A stretch of DNA of 64,000 bases from Camelus bactrianus (Eukaryota > Chordata > Mammalia > Artiodactyla > Camelidae). Position numbers and translations under genes: made by a program. The stretch is from NCBI RefSeq assembly GCF_048773025.1, contig NC_133544.1, positions 8,246,001 to 8,310,000 of the forward strand. Direction: 5' to 3'. Under the pieces are notes generated by a model. It worked only from the letters and a program-made list of their open reading frames with translations, was not told where the DNA came from and made no database searches. Below, piece by piece: positions 55,413 to 64,000 of the stretch (positions are counted from its first letter, which is position 1; each line of letters opens with the position of its first letter).

Positions 55413-56022
55413 GAGAGAGTAGCACAGAACCACTTTCATTTAAATACATCTCCTTTGTCATTCTAAGTGGAGAGTCCCTCAAGGGCAAGGTTGCCACCTA
55501 TCTGGTCTCTATATCCAATCCCTTATAGTTCCCCGGGCTTGGGAGTCTTGGTAATTGAGACCCACAAGTGAGTGAAGCCCTCATGTTTTTGACTTTCTGA
55601 GCCCTCTCCTTTCTCTTTCACCAGTTTGATTGTTCAGGTTTTATAATGGTGATGGGGTTGTTTTTAGCTGGAGACACTGGGTGGATGAATCAGCACGTGA
55701 GCACGGTTTCCTCTCTGTTCCACGGGCTGATGTGGCCATGGGAGAAGGTCTCCTTTCCATGGGCCCAAGTAGTCAGCTTCTTTGCTTTCTCTCTGGCATC
55801 CTTCTCTCATTCCCATGGGGCAGGTGAGCTGGGCTACTGTCCTAGATGCCCAGACCAGCTTGGATGAATGTACTCGTTCTGGTTACAGTCTCTCAGTTCC
55901 AACAGGTTTGCAGTATTGGCTTCTGACTTGAAGCACTAAGGCTAACAAGTCTAGGCAACAGGGCCAGCACACCCCTCCAGAGGTGACAGAAGCTGCTACC
56001 TGCTCACCTGGACCCATTCCTT
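55413..56022. other. No gene recognised
   Basis: Unassigned DNA. Overlapping frames at 55630-55827 and 55646-55867 show no domain. Confidence 0.4.
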
Positions 56023-56024
56023 TT

Positions 56025-56430
56025 CCCTCCTGGTCACACCCTCAGCTGACTCTTCCCAGACTCCCTTGCAGCTATGTGTGACCTTGTGGCTGTCTTTTAG
56101 CCAACAGAACATGGGTAGATGTGGTGCACTGATGTGGTAGAGCTGGCTCATACTGGCTCCAAGAGTTGATTATTAAATTTTCGGGAATTTTGTGAATTGG
56201 TTGTGAAATTGTTATTAGGTTAAAAGCAACCATGGTGGAGGATTTACACCATGAAAATTTGCAAATGCTACAAAACAGATTCCCCCCACCAAACCTTCAG
56301 GAGAGCCAGTTGTTAACCATGTACCAGCATCTCACTGCATGTTTGCCTCCTCCAGGATTGGCTTATAAAGTTCTCTCACACACAGTCCTTTCTCTTTCCC
56401 TTTCTGCCCCTGGCATCAGGACAAAGAGAG
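56025..56430 (+). repeat. Ancient repeat(s): MLT1-like scrap then MER-like piece
   Basis: 'cagactcccttgcagctatg' and 'tgtgaccttgtggctgtctt' resemble MLT1 LTR start text (56040-56115). From 56160, 'gttgattattaaattttcgg' and 'aaaatttgcaaatgctacaa' look like another old MER-class repeat I cannot name. Confidence 0.35.
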
Positions 56431-56599
56431 GACAAAGCTATAAGACATAAAGAACCTGGGTCCTAAAATGAAAGAAAAATGGAACCTGGGCACTGCCTTT
56501 GGACAATGATAGGAGTAAGAAATAAAATTTTCTGTGCTTAGCCAAAAATAATTTGGGTTTTATCTGTTACTGCAGATAGCATTACTTACCCTGAGTGGT

Positions 56600-56832
56600 C
56601 TACCAGAGTTTGGGTGAGAGTGAAGTTTGAACTCTGGCTCTGCTTCTTACAAGTTATATGAACTTGGTCAAGTTGCATGATCTAGTTCTATTTTTCTTCT
56701 GTGAATTGGGATAATAAAAGCATCCGCCTCATAAGGAACTTGTAGTTTGGAATGAGATCATGAACAGAAAGTACTTAGCAGAGCACCTGGCACAAAGTAA
56801 GTGCATGTCAGTGTCTGTGATCATTAATGTTA
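56600..56832 (+). repeat. MIR SINE, nearly full length
   Basis: 'gtttgaactctggctctgct', 'aattgggataataaaagcat', 'gcagagcacctggcacaaag' in MIR order. Confidence 0.85.
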
Positions 56833-57433
56833 TCCTCTGCATGGGGTTTTGGATCTCAAAATTGCTACTTAGCTTCTAGTCTGACATTACTCCTTATGTT
56901 TCATCTCTTTTAGGAAACTCATAGAGTGGGAGAGATACAGCTTGATGCAGGTTCTGAGTATTCCCTGGATCCCTGGTTATAATATCTCCTAGCATCCCTC
57001 CCCATCCTATCATTTTTGATGAATTAAATAGTAAAACAGTGTAATATCTAATAGTGGAGAAGACAACTAGCTTTTCTATGGAGGAAGAGGTATTCCCCAA
57101 GTTATTTCCTATATAAGCTTTGTAAGCACCAAGATTTAACATACTGAAAAACTGGTTATTGTCTCACTCAGGTGCTTTGAGTAAGAGCCCATGCTCCCTA
57201 AATGAAATAAAGTTCAATAAGGAAGGAAATTGTTTAATGCAATTCTAATGTTGCATCTTTGCATGAGCCCTTAGCAGAGGATCTAAGATGGCTCTGGACA
57301 GATATATAGCTGGGTATTTCTGCTCCTGCCTTCTCAAAAGAGCTGTCCTTAGGGGGAGGCTAATATTAGCTATGAACAGGGAAAGGAAATCGATGGAGTC
57401 CTGGTGGTTGCAGTGGATTTCTCTCAGGCATTG
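56833..57433. other. No gene recognised
   Basis: Unassigned DNA. Minus-strand frames at 56894-57142 and 57245-57439 have no domain. Confidence 0.4.
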
Positions 57434-57434
57434 T

Positions 57435-57610
57435 TTCAAATCAATTCCATTCAGTTAACATTTACTAAGCACCTACTACGTGGCAGGCACTGTGCTGGGC
57501 ACTGAGGGCCACAGAGGGAAGTTGAGGTGGCTGTGCCGACAGGGACCTCAGTCTAATGGAAACCAGAGTAGTCCTCAAGTCCTGATAGACCAAGGCACAT
57601 GTACCACTGC
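57435..57610 (+). repeat. L2 LINE fragment
   Basis: 'acatttactaagcacctact', 'acgtggcaggcactgtgctg', 'ggcactgagggccacaga' and 'gggacctcagtctaatgg' are highly recognisable L2 text. Confidence 0.85.
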
Positions 57611-57748
57611 CCCCACCAAGGCATACAACATGATCAGAGGTGGGTGTCAAGGACAACAGCCTGGGGTGGAGACCAGCATGGAGTGGGTGGGGAGAGACTG
57701 GAAATGGCAAGGCCAGTTGACAGCCCCAGGAGCAGGGTGGTCGATGAA
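57611..57748. other. Unassigned, likely diverged L2 continuation
   Basis: Purine-rich text ('gtggggagagactggaaatg') consistent with the next part of L2 but weak. Confidence 0.35.
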
Positions 57749-57749
57749 T

Positions 57750-57985
57750 GTGTACTCCAGGGTCATTTGACTCAGATTCAAATCCAGTTCCACCAAAAAT
57801 TAGCCGTGTGACTTTTAGTGACTCTCTTAACTTTTCTGTGCCTCAGTTTCTCTATCTGTAAAATAGGGATAATAGCAGTACCAATTTCATACAGTTGTTA
57901 GGAAAATCAGTTGGAGCAACGTTCCTGAAAATACCTGGCACCTATGCTCACTTGGCAACTGTTGGCTCTCAGTATGATCACCTGT
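57750..57985 (+). repeat. MIR SINE, nearly full length
   Basis: 'gactcagattcaaatccagt', 'tgtgcctcagtttctctatc', 'tgtaaaatagggataatagc', 'aatacctggcacctatgctc' in MIR order. Confidence 0.9.
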
Positions 57986-58099
57986 GGAGTGCCTGAGATG
58001 TGACAGGCATTGGGGAAAAATGTGGAAAGACAGACACAGTCACTGGCCATGGTTCCTGGGAGAGAGAGCTCAGTAACCTTGTCTGACTAACATCTGTCA

Positions 58100-58545
58100 A
58101 TTACTTATCACTATCCAAAACTCTAACATGCTTTATTTATCTCAGCGTCCTATGAGCTGGATACTATTACTTACCAGCAAGGCAGAAATGAGGAAACTGA
58201 GGCACACAGAAGTCAAAAAATCAGCTAAGGTCACAGAGTTAGGAGTGGAGGCAGATTTCATCCCAGGTCTGTTCTGACTCCAGAGCCCAATTCTTTTTTT
58301 TAATTAATTAATTTTTTAATTGAAGTATAGTCAGTTTACAATGTTATGACAATTTCTGGTGTACAGCATCATGTTTCAGTCATATATATACATCTATACA
58401 CAGACACACATATTCCTTTTTATATTCTTTTTCATTATAGGTTACTACAAGATATTGGATATAGTTCCTTGTGCTATATAGTAGAAACTTGTTTATCTAT
58501 TCAGAGCCTAATTCTTAATCATTGCATTGGCGCAGAGGGCTGTGT
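58100..58545 (-). repeat. MIR SINE, antisense, split by an L1
   Basis: The left part 58100-58295 ('aatgaggaaactgaggcaca', 'agctaaggtcacagagttag', 'ctgactccagagcccaattc') resumes after the L1 with the second TSD copy and 'aatcattgcattgg' (58517-58530), the end of the element. Confidence 0.85.
58281..58516 (-). mobile_element. Short camelid-type L1 in a MIR, 15-bp TSD
   Basis: The inserted unit is 58296-58501: T-rich end, 'gaagtatagtcagtttacaa', 'tttctggtgtacagcatcat', 'tatagttccttgtgctatat'. The TSD 'cagagcccaattctt' (58281-58295) recurs as 'cagagcctaattctt' (58502-58516), one mismatch. Strongly 5'-truncated. Confidence 0.95.
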
Positions 58546-59178
58546 TTGCACAAAGGAGGGTCCCCGGTAAGGGCTGGGAGCAGGGGAGGTTTCTCAGAGG
58601 ACGTGGTATTTTGCTCAAATTTGCATCCATTCTAAGTGACTCGTTTCCCCACGTTACAACTTCTCCAGATTAGGGGTGCATCTATAAATGATGGCGTGTG
58701 ATAAGTAACGGGCAGCATTTTTTTCTTTCTAGGAGGCACATAAAATGATGCCGCCTAGAAATACTGGCCCAGTGGGTAGGGATGCAGGTGGGAGAGGAGA
58801 GGGGGATGAGCTTCAGATGAAGGAGGAGCTTAAGCAAAGGCCCTGAGGAGGCGAGAACTGGGCCCCACAGGAGGGGCTCTACAGACACCCTTCTCATGCC
58901 CAGGGCTGGAGGCTTCTCGTTCTGTTACAGACCAAGCCAGCACTAACTTGAGCTTCCACATCAATAAATTCTGCTGAGTTGGGAAAAAGGGAGGGTTACT
59001 CTTGGAACCCCAATATAGACTGGCAATGAGAGGGCCTGGGCTGCCTATAGTGATTGTCATTCTCTCTCCGAATGGGTTTACAACACTTCCCCACCCCACA
59101 CCTCTGCTCCCTGCCCTCCCCATCCTGCCCTGCAATCCTTATTCCCCTCTGTGGCCCGCATCTCTGTCTGCCTCAATG
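58546..59178. other. No gene recognised
   Basis: Unassigned DNA. Overlapping frames at 58830-59135 (minus) and 59002-59307 (plus) have no domain. Confidence 0.4.
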
Positions 59179-59179
59179 T

Positions 59180-59335
59180 ACATTTATTCCCCTACTGTAG
59201 ACAGATCCCTTGGGAGTTGGGGGCTCAATCTTATTCATTATTATGACCTCCCTACCTGGCCCTGCACTGTGATGCATAATACCTTGCATACAGTCAGTGC
59301 TAAATAAATGTTTGCTTCACTGAATCAGATCAAAG
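59180..59335 (+). repeat. L2-type 3' tail
   Basis: 'acatttattcccctactgta' to 'cagtcagtgctaaataaatg' and 'tttgcttcactgaatc' matches the L2 terminus. Confidence 0.6.
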
Positions 59336-59570
59336 GAAACCTGAAATCCTATTCTGGGTCACTTCACTTTACAGTGAATCTTCACACTGACAGTTATGAA
59401 CAACCTGGTTCAGGGGAGTCCTAATCATGACGAAGCCATTGTGGTTAATTGACTTTATTTTCTCAGCCTTCCTTCATTCCTGTACTCAGAACCTGGGGAA
59501 TTATAAAAAATTTCTCGGATCCCACCTCAGAATTGGAGATATCATCATTTCTATGAATACAGCTGTGAAA
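59336..59570. other. No gene recognised
   Basis: Unassigned DNA leading into a trinucleotide array. Confidence 0.4.
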
Positions 59571-59596
59571 TAATAATAATAATGATAATAATAATG
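59571..59596. repeat. (AAT)n tract with TGA interruptions
   Basis: About eight AAT-type triplets directly upstream of the GAA array. Confidence 0.9.
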
Positions 59597-59776
59597 AGAA
59601 GAAGAAGAAGAAGAAGAAGAAGAAGAAGAAGAAGAAGAAGAAGAAGAAGAAGAAGAAGAAGAAGAAGAAGAAGAAGAAGAAGAAGAAGAAGAAGAAGAAG
59701 AAGAAGAAGAAGAAGAAGAAGAAGAAGAAGAAGAAGAAGAAGAAGAAGAAGAAGAAGAAGAAGAAGAAGAAGAAGA
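59597..59776. repeat. (GAA)n microsatellite, about 60 uninterrupted units
   Basis: A pure AAG/GAA array of about 180 bases with no visible interruption. Poly-Arg (plus) and poly-Leu (minus) frames across it are artefacts. GAA/TTC arrays of this length are known to form intramolecular triplexes. Confidence 0.98.
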
Positions 59777-60273
59777 TTCATTGAAAATTGCCTTAAAGAA
59801 ATTTATTAGTTCTTGTAAATGAAAATCAGAAGTTCACTGTCATCAGGTATGGTTGGATCAGGGGGCTCAAATAAGGTCATTTCCAGTAGGCTTCCTTCAC
59901 ACAGTGCCCCTTCTTTAAATTTAAAGGGTCTTGAATGAGACACTGTAACAGGTGTTACTCGCTTCCAACCTGCAGGAAACCCATTTTACTCTCTGAGACA
60001 TTTCCTTGAAGGCCATCTTTAGAAGTAAAGGGGGAGACATTCCCTGATCTCCACGTCCTTTCCAAAGAAACTGCAAGCCCTTCTCCAAACTCCAGACTTG
60101 ACTGTTTTATACCCTCAGTGTGAGCAAGGGGCTATCTCAGCACGCATTTTGACATCTAATGTCTGTTGCATCTTGGTGCTTCAGTCAAAGCTATCGGATG
60201 TCCCATTATATAATTTCTGTGCAGCTCTAGGGAAAAGTTGGAAATGGAAACCGACTTTAAGAGCCTGACCGCA
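59777..60273. other. No gene recognised
   Basis: Unassigned DNA with no repeat text I can name. Confidence 0.4.
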
Positions 60274-60345
60274 TCGCTTTGCTGTACACCTGAAACTAAC
60301 ATTGTAAGTCAACTACACTTCAATAAAAAACAAAATTAAAAAAAA
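60274..60345 (+). mobile_element. Minimal L1 3' end, sense
   Basis: 'tttgctgtacacctgaaact' then 'aacattgtaagtcaactaca' and 'cttcaataaaa' is the terminal segment of artiodactyl L1, followed by an A-rich tail. It is of the older 'tttgctgtacacctg' type, matching the element at 11912-12751 rather than the camelid type. Confidence 0.85.
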
Positions 60346-60400
60346 GGAAATATAATATAATACAATGTCATATGTCAATTATACTTATATATAAATGCAA

Positions 60401-60426
60401 TTGTGTGTGTGTATACACACACACAA
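60401..60426. repeat. 26-bp perfect palindrome of TG/CA
   Basis: 13-base arm 'ttgtgtgtgtgta' followed with no spacer by its exact complement 'tacacacacacaa'. Able to form a cruciform or Z-DNA. Confidence 0.95.
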
Positions 60427-60509
60427 AAGATAGCTTGATCTCAAAACTAAGATAACTTAGGATCAGGGTGAATGATGGAGACTTGGAATGTCTGCTCATG
60501 GGATTGAGA

Positions 60510-60655
60510 GCAAGGATACCTCATTCCTGAGTCCCTGTTTTCTCACCAATATGCCTTCAAAAGCACTTCTCAGGGGGGTGATTGAGATTGAATGAGGCAG
60601 TGAGTTGCACAGAGCTATAGCAGCTCCTTGATCATAACAGTGAATCACTGTTCTT
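60510..60655 (+). repeat. MIR SINE fragment, sense
   Basis: 'gagtccctgttttctcacca' and 'attgagattgaatgaggcag' in MIR order, diverged. Confidence 0.55.
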
Positions 60656-60852
60656 GGTTATTCACACATATGAAAACTCACTCACTTCTTACAACAAGCT
60701 TATCTGACAGGTGGTGTTAACACTCCCATTTCACATGGAAGATCATTAAAGCACAAAGTTGAGGAACTTGCCAAGGTCTTCTGGTTAGTAAGTAGTAAAG
60801 ATAGGATTTGAACCTAGGACCTTGGTCTTCATCATTGTACCATCCTGATAAG
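60656..60852 (-). repeat. MIR SINE, antisense
   Basis: 'cactcccatttcacatggaa', 'gaacttgccaaggtcttctg', 'aggatttgaacctaggacct' is a clean antisense MIR, convergent with the sense MIR on its left. Confidence 0.82.
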
Positions 60853-61393
60853 TCATAGCTCCCTTGCCCCTGCCCCTTGAATTGGACTCAGCTTGCTTTG
60901 TGCCAGTCTTCCCTGCCATGCTGTCCACACCTAGTTCCATCTCCATTGTAACTTGACAAGTTACACAGGCCTATGGGGTCAACTGTGCCAAAAATTTGGA
61001 GTTATAGTCTAAGGATGGATGTTTGGAAGAGTTTGCACAAATCTGGGTTTTGGAACAAATTCGGTTCTTTATATATGTGACAGTCTGAGAGCCAGATTTA
61101 TGAAGCCAATATATATTCTCCATTTGGATGTGGATTCTCAGGGTATAAAACCTAGTGGCTGGCTGTTAACAAAGAAAACAAATATATCACATTTCTTGGC
61201 AGGAAAGAGTGCTATACTTCCAAATGACATCAGGAAAATGGGCTGTGTCTTTTTCCTACTGGCAGGCAACCACACTCTCTACAGAGGTAGCCAGGCTGTA
61301 GCCCAAAGCAGCCTGTAAGGCAGGAGACATGTTAGGTCAGGCCCTCCACCCTGTGTCATTAGGGACATATGCAGCTCTCATCTGGTCATGACA
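60853..61393. other. No gene recognised
   Basis: Unassigned DNA. The 99-residue frame at 61019-61318 has no recognisable domain. Confidence 0.4.
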
Positions 61394-61394
61394 C

Positions 61395-61490
61395 CTCCTC
61401 AGAGTCTGACTTTGGGCAAATGACTCCCCCTTCCTGAGCCTGTCTCCCCACCTTAAAACAGAAAGAGGGGTGAACTAGAGGATGCCCCTG
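61395..61490 (+). repeat. MIR SINE fragment
   Basis: 'gactttgggcaaatgactcc' and 'cctgagcctgtctccccacc' fit the MIR core. Confidence 0.6.
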
Positions 61491-61928
61491 GCCATGTTTG
61501 ATTGTCAATTCATGGATCCATACATATCGTACAGTGAGGGGTTCGGATGCTGAGGATGGTCCACAGGACATCAAGCAGAATGGTAATCAGCATTTTGTAA
61601 TCATATGTAAAGGATGTTATGGAGGGGAAGTGATGTTTGGGTTCTCAGGATCTCAGAATAGGTTTATATCTTTTCTTACTCCTATCCTGTTGCACACAGA
61701 TGCTGACAGAGTGTGAGAACAGATTCTGGGCTGTAGTCTGGAGTTGGGTTCTTTTGATTTCTAGTGACAGGTAACACAGGCTTTTTTTTAAGTTCCCAGG
61801 GCCACAGCCTAGGGAGGGAAGTGATGCACCTGGGCCTGAGGGACTCCCACTTATCTCTGTGTCTTAATGGGTGGAGGCTTCACTCTCTCAGACCAGCTTC
61901 CTCCCACAGCTGGAAATCAAACAAGCGC
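61491..61928. other. No gene recognised
   Basis: Unassigned DNA. Frames at 61498-61716 and 61764-62018 have no domain; the second runs into a MIR. Confidence 0.4.
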
Positions 61929-61929
61929 T

Positions 61930-62112
61930 GTCGAGTCGTGGTTAAGCATGCCAGTCTGCCTGGGCTCCAACTGCAGGACGTTTACTTATTAGCTCCATCC
62001 CAGCAGGAGGTCTGTTAACCTCTCCAAGCCACAGTGTTCCCACCTGTAAAACGTGGATGACCTCAGAAACTACTCCACACAGTGTTGCAAATGCTATTGA
62101 GTGTTCACTAAT
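61930..62112 (+). repeat. MIR SINE
   Basis: 'cgtggttaagcatgccagtc', 'ggtctgttaacctctccaag', 'cccacctgtaaaacgtggat' in MIR order, followed at once by a GAT tract. Confidence 0.78.
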
Positions 62113-62119
62113 TCTGGCT

Positions 62120-62175
62120 GTGATGATAACGATGGTGGTGACGATGGTGATGATGATGATGATGATGATGATGAC
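62120..62175. repeat. (GAT/GGT)n tract
   Basis: Imperfect GAT, GGT and GAC triplets, ending with about 9 GAT units. Confidence 0.93.
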
Positions 62176-63213
62176 AATGTCACAGCTTTGCCATTCAAGG
62201 GGCTGATACGCTTCCTAATCTTTAGTCTAATTGTCCCAGCTTAGTTCCAGTGACTATTCAATGCTGGCCATGTGGGAGGTTACTCTGATTGACTCACCCA
62301 TGAGCCAATCAAGACTAAGGAGGAGTGCAGAGATGTAGGATCTAAAAGAACATGGCAGCTCCTGTTTAGAATCATGTCATCTAAGAGAAGATCACCAGGC
62401 AGAAGAATGAGTTCTGTTTTTGCAAATAAGATTGTAGGCGTTCAATCCAAGATCCAGTAGCAGATTCCCCCTGAACTATCAAAGCCAACATTTCCAGACC
62501 TCTCAGATCTGAACTTGCTTTTTTACAAGGGTAGGGCAATAGCAAATGTTCACAAGGTCATATGTTTTGGTAAAAGTAAGATATTTTAACCACAATTGGT
62601 TAATACCTCTGTGTCTTTCCAATCTGATTTCCCCTCTGTCACACCTTACTCTGTGGCAAGTGACATTGGAGTGACTGTGAGCATCTTCAGAATCTGGCTA
62701 AAGGCATGTTGAATTAGAGACACATTTATTTTTAGTTTTGTGGAATAAATTTATGTTATTCAGTTCCCTTCATACATAGTTAAGCTATTGCTAGCTCACC
62801 CAGTGCAGGAAGAGCATCCAGGAAAATTTTCACTCATTTAACTGATTTAGCTGGCATTATGACCAAAAGTACAAGGCCAGAGATGGATTCCTAAGATGAA
62901 TATGATCTATAGCACCCAGCACCAGAAATCTGTGCTTGACAGAGGAGGAGAAATAAGACTTGAAATATGCAAGGGAGAAGCATATCTGGAAAATTTCTGA
63001 TTTCCTTCAAGCTTCCAGAGTCTCATAGTTGGATGGTTTCAAGCACACATGACAACTTGGATTTTAGACTAGAAGCAATATGAGAAGATGTGCACATTAT
63101 AAAACTATTTAAGCCTTGCACTGTGAATGACTTCTTAAAGAGCCTAGCAAATATTTTGGAGACTCGGAAGACACAAGATGCAAAGACTTTGAATGTGGGT
63201 GTGTAGTTGGCAT
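62176..63213. other. No gene recognised in 1 kb
   Basis: Part of 62180-62620 has a diffuse old-repeat feel, but no family can be named. The minus-strand frame at 63023-63301 overlaps the L1 to its right. Confidence 0.4.
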
Positions 63214-63214
63214 T

Positions 63215-63508
63215 TAAAATTTTCATTTTCCTGATAATTAATGAAGTTTTCATATGACTATTGGCCATTTGTACCTCTTCCTTTGTGAAATTGCTGTTCA
63301 AGAGTTTTGCTCATTTAAAAAATATTGGTTGTCTTTCTTTTTGTTATTGAGCTGCATAAGATCTTTGTGTGTTCTGATAACAAGTCCTTTACCAGATAAA
63401 TGTATCACGAATATTTTCTTCCAGTCTGTGTCGGTTTTTCTAATAGTGACTTTTGATGAATAAAAGTTTTAAATTTTATGGAGTCTAATTTATCAGTTTA
63501 TTGTTTCC
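63215..63508 (-). repeat. Old L1M fragment, antisense
   Basis: 'gttcaagagttttgctcatt', 'gagctgcataagatctttgt', 'gtcctttaccagataaatgt', 'gagtctaatttatcagttta' follow antisense L1 ORF2 order. A younger L1 has landed at its left-ORF side. Confidence 0.75.
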
Positions 63509-63509
63509 T

Positions 63510-64000
63510 TTTTTTAAAAAAATGTTTTAGTGAATTATAGTCAGTTTACAATATTGTGTCACAATTTCCAGTGTAGAGCACAATTTTTCAGTTATACGTG
63601 AACATACATATATTCATTGTCACATTCTTTTTTGCTGTGAGCTACCACAAGATCTTGTATATATTTCCCTGTGCTATACAGTATAATCTTGTTTGTCTAT
63701 TCTACATATGCCTGTCAGTATCTACAAATTTCAAACTCCCGGTCTGTCCCTTCCCACCCCCTCCCCCTTGGCAACCACAAGTTTGTATTCTTTGTCTATG
63801 AGTCTGTTTCTGTTTTGTATTTATTTTATTTTATTTTATTTTATTTTATTTTATTTTATTTTATTTTATTTTATTTTAATTTATTTTATTATTCTTTCTC
63901 TTTCTGACTTACTTCCCTTAGAATGACATTCTCCAGGGACATCCATGTTGCTGCAAATGGCATTATATTGTCTTTTTTTATGGCTGAATAGCATTCTATT
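63510..64000 (-). mobile_element. Camelid-type L1, antisense, continues beyond window
   Basis: T-rich 3' end, 'gtgaattatagtcagtttac', 'caatttccagtgtagagcac', 'ccttggcaaccacaagtttg', 'agggacatccatgttgctgc', then 'tatggctgaatagcattcta' at the window end. It holds a long TTTTA array. The right TSD is outside the window. Confidence 0.92.
63818..63892. repeat. (TTTTA)n pentanucleotide array inside L1
   Basis: About 14 TTTTA units with one TTTAA variant. It interrupts the L1 at the place usually reading 'tgttttgtaaataagttcat'. Hydrophobic Phe/Leu/Tyr frames across it are artefacts. Confidence 0.95.

Noticed and set aside
59551-59809. Poly-Leu (minus) and poly-Arg (plus) proteins
   Set aside because: Direct translation of the GAA/TTC microsatellite; no gene context.

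Overview
This window looks like an intergenic or deep-intronic stretch of a placental mammal nuclear genome, most probably a camelid (camel, llama or alpaca). Three things point that way: a tRNA-Ala(AGC)-derived SINE of the vic-1 type at about 9258-9422; several LINE-1 (L1) 3' ends of a camelid-looking type (about 15.4, 17.4, 38.9, 58.3 and 63.5 kb); and no BovB or Bov-tA (ruminant) and no PRE1 (pig) elements that I could recognise. The genus is an inference from remembered repeat families, not from a search.

I found no protein-coding gene, no exon I would defend, no RNA gene, no CpG island and no CRISPR or bacterial feature. The longest open frames are translations of simple repeats or lie antisense to or inside old transposons. 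The content is layered transposon debris. The oldest layer is MIR and L2 (more than 40 pieces). Next come MLT1/MST-type LTR fossils, a MER5-like DNA transposon and old L1M/HAL1 tracts. The youngest layer is artiodactyl and camelid L1 and one tRNA SINE, several with readable target-site duplications (TSDs).

Layout. 0-9 kb: MIR, an MLT1-type LTR, a long L2 and three L1 pieces. 9-18 kb: the SINE and four L1 insertions, three with clear TSDs. 18-26 kb: mostly unassigned DNA, with an LTR fossil and CAT/CAC, GATA-like and TG repeat tracts. 26-30 kb: a 3-kb old L1 tract. 30-45 kb: L1M, MIR, L2, a purine-rich tract, and an old L1 split by a tiny L1 made only of its two ends. 45-47 kb: an L1 5' region with internal repeats. 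47-58 kb: dense MIR/L2, two of the MIRs split by later insertions. 58-64 kb: a 60-unit GAA array, a 26-bp perfect palindrome, MIRs and an L1 running off the end.

The most notable items are structural: internally deleted L1 copies bounded by TSDs, nested insertions that can be closed up exactly, the pure GAA array, the perfect palindromes, and two oppositely oriented LTR starts that both abut CAC/CAT repeats. I see no evidence for a new biological system here. Coordinates of old repeats are good to roughly 10-50 bases.
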